Source: Verrucomicrobiota bacterium
Lineage (GTDB): Bacteria > Verrucomicrobiota > Verrucomicrobiia > Limisphaerales > SIBE01
Assembly: GCA_016871515.1 (NCBI GenBank)
Contig: VHDE01000051.1
Location: forward strand, 1-37,990
Direction of reading: 5' to 3'
Length of the DNA: 37,990 nt
In this document: positions 31,882-37,990 of the stretch, in pieces
Numbering within the stretch: the first letter of the stretch is position 1
Layout: each line of letters starts with the position of its first letter
Made by a program: the position numbers and the translations under genes
The notes under the pieces: generated by a model
The model's database searches: none
What the model was told of the DNA's origin: nothing
Seen by the model: the letters and a program-made list of their open reading frames with translations, nothing else

Positions 31882-31924
31882 TTGGTTTATGGGCGCGATG
31901 CGCGGCAAGCTTCGGCGAAGCCTC

Positions 31925-34900
31925 ATGTCGATACGATTTCTCAGGACTAACCGTACAGGGTGCCGGTTGGATCGGGCACGCTCAGTGTTTGGTTTCTGCT
32001 GCGTGCTCGGACTGTCCGTCGCGGGCGATGTTGGCCATAGCATCGCCCGCGACTTTCGTCTTCGCATGATGCCAAATGGATTTGCGTTTAGTTGCGCGAA
32101 TTGCCACATCAGTCCATTTGGTGGCGGGACACGCACGCCTTTTGGCGAACACGTTTTGCAGCTCGTCGGAGGAGGAGGCTCAATTCCATTCTGGGGCCCG
32201 CAACTCGCGTCGCAGGACTCTGACGGCGATGGAGTCACTAATGGCCAGGAACTCGGAGATCCAGACGGCGACGGAATTCCAAGCCCTGGTGCTGAGGTTT
32301 CAAATCCGGGTGACTCGGGGAGCAAACCAGCCAATCGTCCCCCGACAATTCAGATCACGCAACCGAGTTCCGGAACTCGCGTGACTCAACCGGCTTCTGT
32401 AACCATTCAGGCATTAGCCAGCGATTCGGACGGTACGATCGCCAAGGTTGAGTTCCTTGTTGGATCGAGCGTTGCATCCACGCTGACAGGTGCTCCATAC
32501 AACTTCGTGTTCGCCTCCAGTTCAGTTGCTCCTGGGACTTATCGATTGAGCGCGAGAGCGACGGACAACGCAGGCGCCGCCACAACGTCGGCCATCATCG
32601 AAATGATGGTGGCCGAACCGGCCAACGTATCGCCCACGGTGCAACTCACGCTGCCAAGCGCAGGCGCACTCTTTCGGCCTCCAACAGAGATTCAAGTCAC
32701 CGCCTCGGCCAGCGACTCGGATGGCACGGTGACGAAAGTCGAATTCCTGCTCGGAGACAATGTGGCATCTGCATCTACAAGCCCGCCATACTCATACACT
32801 TTCAGCGCTGCTTCCGTTCCGGCCGGAACCTACAGCCTGCGGGCCCGAGTCACAGATAACCGCGGCGCGACCGCAACTTCGCCCGCTGTTGAAATTACAA
32901 TCGCCGAGCCGATCAATGTTCCGCCCACCGTGCAAATCACACAGCCAAGCGCCGGCGCCGTTTTCAGGCAGCCTGCGGAAGTGCAAATCGCAGCAAGCGC
33001 CAGCGATTCGGATGGGACCGTCGTCAAGGTTGAGTTTCTCGTCGGAGAGAGCGTCCTCTCAGTTTCGACAAATAGCCCGCACACTTACACATTTGCCAGC
33101 GCCGCCCGCGCGCCGGGCATCTATAGTCTTCGAGCGCGAGCCACGGATAATCGCGGCGCGATCGCAACCTCGCCTGCTCTCGAAATTACAATCGATGAGC
33201 CGGTTAATGTTCCGCCGACTGTGCAGATCACGCAGCCAGCCGCAGCCGCCGTATTCAGGCCACCCGCTGAAATCAGAATTGAGGCAAGCGCGAACGACCC
33301 TGATGGCACGATTGCCAAAGTCGATTTTTTCTCCGGGACCAACCTCGTCTCAACCTCGACCAACGCGACGCACAGTTATGTCATAGCCGCTGCACTTGTG
33401 CCGCCTGGGATTTATTCGTTCACAGCGAGGGCAACCGACAACCGCGGAGCTACAGCGCAATCACCTGCAGTCGAAATCATCGTTGAGGAAGCCATTAATA
33501 TTCCGCCGACTGCCCAGATCCTCCGGCCCATCTCAGGAACTCGATACGTTCAGCCCGATTCGTTGACCATCGAAGCGTTGGTTGCAGATGCCGACGGCAG
33601 CGTAACTAAAGCCGAGTTCCTGGCCGGGACTAACCTCGTCTTTGTGATTACGAACGGAATTTTCACGCACACGTTTTCGAGTTCAACCTTGCCGCCTGGA
33701 CAATACCCGTTAACCGTGCGCGTTACTGATGACCGTGGCGCTGCCGTTATATCAGTGCCGGTAGACGTGATCATTGCAGCCGCCTCTCCGGTGCTGTTAA
33801 CAGGAATTAGCCGCTCGGCCGACTCAGTCACTGTCGGTTGGACAGGCGGCGCGGGGCCATTCCTCGTGCAGGAAAGCTCATTGTTGTCTCCAGTTTCATG
33901 GATAAACCTGATGGCAACCGCGGCGCGCAATCTCGATTCGGTTCCGACACGTAACGCTGGATTCTTTCGCGTCGTCGATATGGGTCGTCACCAGCCAATT
34001 CTGTTTAGCGTTCTGCTCAGCGGTTCTGCCGAACGGCCTGATCCCGCAAACGCCTCCGCCACGGGCGCCGGAGTTCTTCAATTGGATGGAAACATTCTTA
34101 CGGTCAATATTCGCTACAGTGGCCTGAGCGATGCGGCAACTGCCGCGCACATTCATGGACCGGCGACGTCGAAGGAAGCCGCGCCAGTGCTGATCGACCT
34201 GGGGCCGCTCAACGGCGGAAGTTTCGGCATTGGCGGGACAATTTCAGGGTGGCTGGCTCTGACGCCCGAACAAATGGCGCAACTGCTGAACGCTCGAACT
34301 TACGTCAATTTTCACACGCCCGCGCATCCCAACGGCGAAATCCGTGGACAAATTGCTCCGGCCTTGCTGCAAATTTCGTTGAGCGGTTCCAACGAACGCC
34401 CGGCTCCTATCGCCAATTCCCCGACGACGGGGTCGGGCGGTTTCTTGCTGTCTGGCGGTCAACTCACTTTTAACCTCACTTATTCCGGCTTAACCGGACC
34501 GGCCACTTCGGTTCACTTGCACGGACCTGCGACAGCCGATCAAACCGCTGCCGTGTTAATCGACCTCAGCCAGTTCAGCAACGGCCCATTGAGCGTATCG
34601 GGAGCGTTGTCGGGCACTTTGCCGCTTTCACCGGATCAGGCCGCCGTGTTGGCGGACGGATTGGCTTACGTCAATTTCCACACCGAACAACATTTCGAAG
34701 GAGAGTTGCGCGGGCAAGTCCTCCACGCCTTGACATCGACGCCCTTCCGCGCTGCGCTCAACGGCGCCTCGGAACGACCGAACCCTGTGAACAGCGCTGG
34801 AACTGGAAGGGGTTTCTTTCGACTCAGCGGAAATCAGCTGGCGTTTGATATCGAGTATCGTGGTCTATCGGGTGTTGCGCTAGGTGCTCATATCCACGGG

Positions 34901-35125
34901 CCAGCCAATATAAACGAATCGGCCGACGTCTTGTTTGATCTAGCGCCATTTAACGGCGGCGCTTTCGGAAATTCGGGAGCAATCGCGGGTGTGTTGACGC
35001 TCACGGAGGAACAACGAGAGATGGTCCTCGCGGGCAGAACCTATCTCAACTTACATTCGGCTCAGAATCCAGGTGGCGAAATCCGCGGCCAAATCATGTC
35101 GGTGGCGTTGCAATTGTTACCATAG
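31925..35125 (+). CDS. Secreted multidomain protein: CxxCH haem motif, five Ig-like and three CHRD domains
   Basis: The 1066-residue protein (start ATG 31925; an ATG at 31889 lies only 7 bp after a palindrome and is less likely) begins with a signal peptide. A cytochrome-c-like segment follows, FAFSCANCHISPFGGG at about 53-68, with one haem-binding CxxCH. Next is a calcium-binding thrombospondin-type-3-like stretch (DSDGDGVTNGQELGDPDGDG). Five tandem Ig-like domains (about 138-618; each P-P-T-x-Q-I-T-x-P ... DSDGT.xKVEFL.G ... YSLRARATDN) come before a module ending GFFRVV and three CHRD domains (about 692-810, 814-932, 939-1060; each with H-[IL]-H-G-P-A and G-E-[IL]-R-G-Q). CHRD domains were first described in chordin and are widespread in bacterial secreted proteins. 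Likely a large extracellular or surface protein; the haem suggests a redox or sensing role. Confidence 0.88.
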   Translation: MSIRFLRTNRTGCRLDRARSVFGFCCVLGLSVAGDVGHSIARDFRLRMMPNGFAFSCANCHISPFGGGTRTPFGEHVLQLVGGGGSIPFWGPQLASQDSDGDGVTNGQELGDPDGDGIPSPGAEVSNPGDSGSKPANRPPTIQITQPSSGTRVTQPASVTIQALASDSDGTIAKVEFLVGSSVASTLTGAPYNFVFASSSVAPGTYRLSARATDNAGAATTSAIIEMMVAEPANVSPTVQLTLPSAGALFRPPTEIQVTASASDSDGTVTKVEFLLGDNVASASTSPPYSYTFSAASVPAGTYSLRARVTDNRGATATSPAVEITIAEPINVPPTVQITQPSAGAVFRQPAEVQIAASASDSDGTVVKVEFLVGESVLSVSTNSPHTYTFASAARAPGIYSLRARATDNRGAIATSPALEITIDEPVNVPPTVQITQPAAAAVFRPPAEIRIEASANDPDGTIAKVDFFSGTNLVSTSTNATHSYVIAAALVPPGIYSFTARATDNRGATAQSPAVEIIVEEAINIPPTAQILRPISGTRYVQPDSLTIEALVADADGSVTKAEFLAGTNLVFVITNGIFTHTFSSSTLPPGQYPLTVRVTDDRGAAVISVPVDVIIAAASPVLLTGISRSADSVTVGWTGGAGPFLVQESSLLSPVSWINLMATAARNLDSVPTRNAGFFRVVDMGRHQPILFSVLLSGSAERPDPANASATGAGVLQLDGNILTVNIRYSGLSDAATAAHIHGPATSKEAAPVLIDLGPLNGGSFGIGGTISGWLALTPEQMAQLLNARTYVNFHTPAHPNGEIRGQIAPALLQISLSGSNERPAPIANSPTTGSGGFLLSGGQLTFNLTYSGLTGPATSVHLHGPATADQTAAVLIDLSQFSNGPLSVSGALSGTLPLSPDQAAVLADGLAYVNFHTEQHFEGELRGQVLHALTSTPFRAALNGASERPNPVNSAGTGRGFFRLSGNQLAFDIEYRGLSGVALGAHIHGPANINESADVLFDLAPFNGGAFGNSGAIAGVLTLTEEQREMVLAGRTYLNLHSAQNPGGEIRGQIMSVALQLLP

Positions 35126-35127
35126 GC

Positions 35128-35928
35128 TCATTCGCCTTCCAAAAGCCATGAGCCGCCGGCCAAATAGCCTCCGTCCACATTGAGGATTTGTCCGGTCAAG
35201 TAAGAGGATGCGTTCGAGGCAAGCAGCAGAGCGGCGCCAACCAGTTCTTCGGGCTTGCCAGGCCGTCCCGCAGGAATCCGGTCAAGCAGCCATTGCCTGC
35301 GATGCGGATCACCCCACAGCCCCGCTTCGGTCAGCGGCGTCATCAGGAATCCTGGTGCTAGACAGTTCACCTGAATATTGTCCTTCGCCCATTCAAGAGC
35401 CATCGTTTTCGTCAGTTGCGCTACCGCGGCCTTCGTGGCGCCATACACGGAGACGCCGCCCAATCCATCGGTCGAACTGATCGAGCCAACATTAATGATC
35501 TTCCCACCACCTTGGTCGCGCATAATCGGATAAGCAGCCTGGCAGAGGAAGAACACGCTGCGCAAATTGATCGAGGTGATAAAATCATAATCTTCTTCAG
35601 TGATGGCTCTAATCGGTTTCCGCCGATTCGTGCCCGCGCAATTGATGAGAATATCGAGCCTCTTCAATTGTTTCGCCACAGTGGCGACCAAGCTCCGACA
35701 AGCCTTCGTGTCGCGCAACTCTTCCGCAAATCCGGCGCTTCGTCCGCCCACTTTTTTGATCAATTGTTGAGTCGTCTCAATCTTGTCTTTGCTGACACCA
35801 TGAACCGCCACGACGGCGCCAGCCTCAGCGAACGCGATGGCCAACGCCCGGCCGATGCCGCCGCTCGCTCCGGTGATCAAGGCGACTCTGCCCTTCAGCG
35901 AGAACAAACGCTCAAACAATCTGCTCAT
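35128..35928 (-). CDS. Short-chain dehydrogenase/reductase (SDR)
   Basis: The 266-residue classical SDR has the cofactor motif TGASGGIGRALA (about 19-30), NCAG at about 95-98, the catalytic set with Ser in GSISS and YGATK, and the tail PAGRPGKPEELVGAALLLAS then ASSYLTGQILNVDGGY. It resembles gluconate 5-dehydrogenase and 3-oxoacyl-ACP reductase-like enzymes; the preference for NAD or NADP is not clear, although Ser-Lys after the second strand could favour NADP. It lies 54 bp after the ceramidase-like gene on the same strand, so they may be co-transcribed. Its stop is only 2 bp from the stop of the convergent CHRD gene. Confidence 0.92.
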   Translation of the reverse strand: MSRLFERLFSLKGRVALITGASGGIGRALAIAFAEAGAVVAVHGVSKDKIETTQQLIKKVGGRSAGFAEELRDTKACRSLVATVAKQLKRLDILINCAGTNRRKPIRAITEEDYDFITSINLRSVFFLCQAAYPIMRDQGGGKIINVGSISSTDGLGGVSVYGATKAAVAQLTKTMALEWAKDNIQVNCLAPGFLMTPLTEAGLWGDPHRRQWLLDRIPAGRPGKPEELVGAALLLASNASSYLTGQILNVDGGYLAGGSWLLEGE

Positions 35929-35982
35929 GATGCATTCGCCGAGATTTCGTCATCCCGCACTGATTCCCAAAGTCTGGCTGAT

Positions 35983-37431
35983 TTACCGCGCAGTCGAGCC
36001 GATGTTCGCCGCATGCAATTCTTTGAGAAGCGTCACGGCTGTCTCTGCCAAGCGTTCTCCAGAACCCGCAGCACACCGCGCGCTGATCGGTTCGTAATTG
36101 CCCTCGGCGTACGCTTTGTGATCCGGAATGTAACCGATAGAACCGTTCGCCAGCTCGGCAATCATCGTGTAACGAAATGGCGAGGCCTTCTTAATCGCCA
36201 GACCGAGCTCGACAAAGATTTCGCCCGGCAAACTTACCCAGGCGAGATCAGGACCGAGTGCGATCACCTGAACTTCCACCTCATGCGGTTTGCCTTCACG
36301 CGCGGCGACATCGAGTACTTTGAAGGCTTCGACTTTCTCCAGAAATGTGGGTTCATCCTTTGTGCCGTAACGGACAGCGATAGCCCGCGCTCTTTCGACA
36401 TCGCCGCGTTTGATTTCTGGCAACGCGAGTTTGACCATCTCGCTGCGGCTGCGCAACGGGCCGAGTTTCACTGGCTGGAGCTGCTTATAAGTTTGCAGCA
36501 CAGCCGCCGCAAGGACTGTCCCGATGCGCGCCGCCTCCGCGTGACCGCTTTGGCGCGCGGCCCATTTCACATCGACATGATTAATGTTCCCGCAAGTGCC
36601 ATTCGCAAAAACGGTGACCATTTCGGGCCCCTTATACTCACCGAGGAGGCGAGCCAATGTGTACGGGTAATCGGCAGAGAACCGCAATCCGCCAACTGTG
36701 TCCGGGTGCATGGCAAAATTCACATAAGTTGCCACCGGGTTCGTCAGCCCGGAATCAAAGTAAACGACTCCAACGTCCGGATCGATCGGCCCAGCTGGCT
36801 TTACGATGTTCGTGTTTAGTTTTCCCGGATTCCACCCAACGGCGCCATCGCGCATAAAGAACCGGCGGTTGAAACTCAGTCCTTCTTCGCGCCCGATCGC
36901 AGCAAGAGCGCGCGCGGACGCCATGCGTCCGGCGGCTGACCGCACGCTTTCGGCAATTAGCTTGGGCAAGTCCCCCGTATAACGTTGAGTCAGATCCTTC
37001 GCAGCACCCTGTGCCGTTTCACGCGCGGTGCGTCCGGCCAGCACGGGACCCGTATGCGCATGTGTCGCGCTGATCATGACGTGGCTAGCGGGGATTCCGG
37101 TGGCGCGTTCGATCTCGGTTCGGGCAGCTTCAACCATCGCCCGCGTGGTCGAAATCAGATCGAGCGTCACGAAGGCGGCTCGAACATCTCCGTTTTCGAT
37201 AACCAAGGCTTTCGAATACAAGTCGTCATGCGTCCCCTCGGCGGCGCGATCGAAATAATACCCCGCCATGTTGATCCCCACAGGAGGCGTTATCTTGACT
37301 GCAGAGGCGCCTGCTTTAAGTGCGTCCGGGGCGGCGGCAGCCAACGGGGCTGCACAAAACACCAACAAGACAACGGACGTTCCGAGCAGTAGGAACCGAC
37401 GATTAAGGCAGCGAAAGCAATCTTGTGACAT
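35983..37431 (-). CDS. Neutral/alkaline ceramidase-like secreted hydrolase
   Basis: The 482-residue protein (start ATG at 37431, chosen because it yields the signal peptide FLLLGTSVVLLVFCAAPLAAAA) belongs to the neutral/alkaline non-lysosomal ceramidase family (PF04734). Conserved are KITPPVGINMAGY near the N-terminus, the zinc motif SATHAHTGP and the second His in NFAMHPDTVGG, and a late ELANGSIGYIPDHKAYAEGNYE. The serine-containing GD-x-SPN of true ceramidases is not seen; the corresponding place reads FANGTCGNINHVD with Cys. Many Verrucomicrobiota and Planctomycetota homologues show this variant and probably act on other amides or esters. It lies upstream of the SDR gene on the same strand. 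Confidence 0.85.
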   Translation of the reverse strand: MSQDCFRCLNRRFLLLGTSVVLLVFCAAPLAAAAPDALKAGASAVKITPPVGINMAGYYFDRAAEGTHDDLYSKALVIENGDVRAAFVTLDLISTTRAMVEAARTEIERATGIPASHVMISATHAHTGPVLAGRTARETAQGAAKDLTQRYTGDLPKLIAESVRSAAGRMASARALAAIGREEGLSFNRRFFMRDGAVGWNPGKLNTNIVKPAGPIDPDVGVVYFDSGLTNPVATYVNFAMHPDTVGGLRFSADYPYTLARLLGEYKGPEMVTVFANGTCGNINHVDVKWAARQSGHAEAARIGTVLAAAVLQTYKQLQPVKLGPLRSRSEMVKLALPEIKRGDVERARAIAVRYGTKDEPTFLEKVEAFKVLDVAAREGKPHEVEVQVIALGPDLAWVSLPGEIFVELGLAIKKASPFRYTMIAELANGSIGYIPDHKAYAEGNYEPISARCAAGSGERLAETAVTLLKELHAANIGSTAR

Positions 37432-37497
37432 ATTTGTGAGCTTAATGGTTGGACCGTGCTCGGACCACATCAATCAGTTCGTCGATAAGTTCTTGGA

Positions 37498-37782
37498 TCA
37501 AAAATCATAGCCGAAATCGGTGAAATCGGCCTCTCCCGGCAAAAGCCCATGTTTCCAATTCTTGTCCCGTAGCCATGCGTTGCCGGACCCGAATCCGTTG
37601 CTCGATCGCTTCAACAAGACTCTGGCAACCAACCCAATTCCCGTCGCCCATTCTTGCTGTCGCTTCAACTCATCATTAATGATCGCTTGCTCCACCACCG
37701 CATTGAAGTCCTTTCGGAATTCATTCAGGCCCGCAGCCTGACAACGACAAGGCTCAGAAAATGAGGCCAAAAAACGCGCCAT
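37498..37782 (-). CDS. Hypothetical protein (94 aa), possible fragment
   Basis: This open frame has fair coding character (NEFRKDFNAVVEQAIINDEL, then KRQQEWATGIGLVARVLLKR and a final FTDFGYDF), but I do not recognise a family. The pattern 'EQAIxxxxLKRQQEWAxGIGL' is reminiscent of the C-terminal tails of some transposases, and a transposase fragment begins 67 bp away on the other strand. It could therefore be a mobile-element remnant. The start is uncertain and no signal or catalytic motif is visible. Confidence 0.35.
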   Translation of the reverse strand: MARFLASFSEPCRCQAAGLNEFRKDFNAVVEQAIINDELKRQQEWATGIGLVARVLLKRSSNGFGSGNAWLRDKNWKHGLLPGEADFTDFGYDF

Positions 37783-37848
37783 GAGCAGTTTTCAAGGCCC
37801 GGATTTGCTCGAATGTTTTGTAAGCCAAGCGGTTGTTGTGGTCCGACC

Positions 37849-37990
37849 ATGATGCTGGACATGCGCGGCCAGGACTGGCAGGCCACTCTCTTGCACATGC
37901 TCGATGATCACAGCCGGGTCATTGTCGGAGCACGGCTCTATGAGCGGGAAACGCTGCTAGCTCATCGGGATTTTGCCAGCTTGGTTTTCC
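37849..37990 (+). mobile_element. DDE-type (rve/integrase core) transposase, partial at the right edge
   Basis: In the frame starting at 37849 the translation begins MMLDMRGQDWQATLLHMLDD and continues HSRVIVGARLYERETLLAHR. The L-L-x-x-L-D-D-H-S-R-V-I-V-G-A-R-[LF]-Y phrase is characteristic of the integrase catalytic core in IS481/IS3-type and related transposases. The frame stays open to the end of the window. The upstream part holding the DNA-binding domain and the first catalytic Asp is not recognisable, so the element is probably truncated at its 5' end, or it starts beyond a frame break. No terminal inverted repeat was found in the visible part. Confidence 0.7.

Noticed and set aside
35416..36819. 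467-codon open frame on the plus strand opposite the SDR and ceramidase-like genes
   Set aside because: It is antisense to two genes with complete family motifs, has no recognisable domain and an Arg/His/Asp-rich composition typical of shadow frames in GC-rich DNA.

Overview
The window looks like a chromosomal segment from a heterotrophic Verrucomicrobiota bacterium of the Pedosphaera/Limisphaerales type. This is inferred from gene content, not from a marker gene. The evidence is: prepilin-like proteins of the H-X9-DG type, Tat-exported Gfo/Idh/MocA oxidoreductase, sulfatase, 3-keto-disaccharide-hydrolase-like (DUF1080) and FG-GAP proteins, LamG/Ig/CHRD surface proteins with a shared C-terminal 'F-[YF]-R-L' module, a BlaI-type repressor, moderately high GC, and an almost complete lack of Shine-Dalgarno sequences before start codons. 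No rRNA, tRNA or CRISPR array was seen.

Layout. 1-244: 5' end of a prepilin-like protein (minus). 755-1825: sugar-phosphate isomerase-like TIM barrel. 1951-6386 (minus): a long secretin followed 23 bp downstream by a cyclic-nucleotide-gated MscS-type channel. 6558-7097 (minus): a small secreted Pro/Gly/Lys protein made of 51-bp repeats, divergent from a second TIM-barrel epimerase (7240-8052). 8159-13321: TetR regulator, periplasmic adaptor and RND pump, a self-regulated efflux operon with a clear palindromic operator. 13370-15769: ABC-2 exporter ATPase plus a broken permease. 15900-17664 (minus): decayed FG-GAP protein, a TlpA-like fragment and a secreted protein of unknown function. 17870-18511: coiled-coil lipoprotein. 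18631-21609 (minus): triple-LamG surface protein. 21788-23095: Tat-exported oxidoreductase. 23283-23832: BlaI repressor with a frameshifted tail and a 54-codon remnant where BlaR1 would be expected. 24040-25563: polytopic O-antigen-ligase-like protein. 25658-26335 (minus): decayed DUF1080 protein. 26376-29521: sulfatase and amidase. 29839-30753: H-X9-DG pseudopilin. 30789-31474 (minus): ECF sigma factor with a stump of its anti-sigma factor. 31925-35125: 1066-aa protein with a CxxCH haem motif, five Ig-like and three CHRD domains. 35128-37431 (minus): SDR oxidoreductase and ceramidase-like hydrolase. 37849-37990: edge of a DDE transposase.

Two themes run through the region. First, at least four kinds of intergenic palindromic element (roughly 40-140 bp) sit between genes, several of them inside operons or a few bases before a start codon; one type occurs three times with conserved arms and unrelated loops. 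Second, an unusual share of genes are broken by large deletions or frameshifts: ABC permease, FG-GAP protein, TlpA-like protein, DUF1080 protein, anti-sigma factor, and BlaI with its missing BlaR1. This is either real genome decay by deletion or an assembly problem; raw-read mapping across the junctions would decide.

Functionally the region mixes envelope biology (secretin, pseudopilins, surface adhesin-like proteins, O-antigen ligase-like protein, mechanosensitive channel), export/efflux, and polysaccharide or sulfated-substrate catabolism typical of the phylum.
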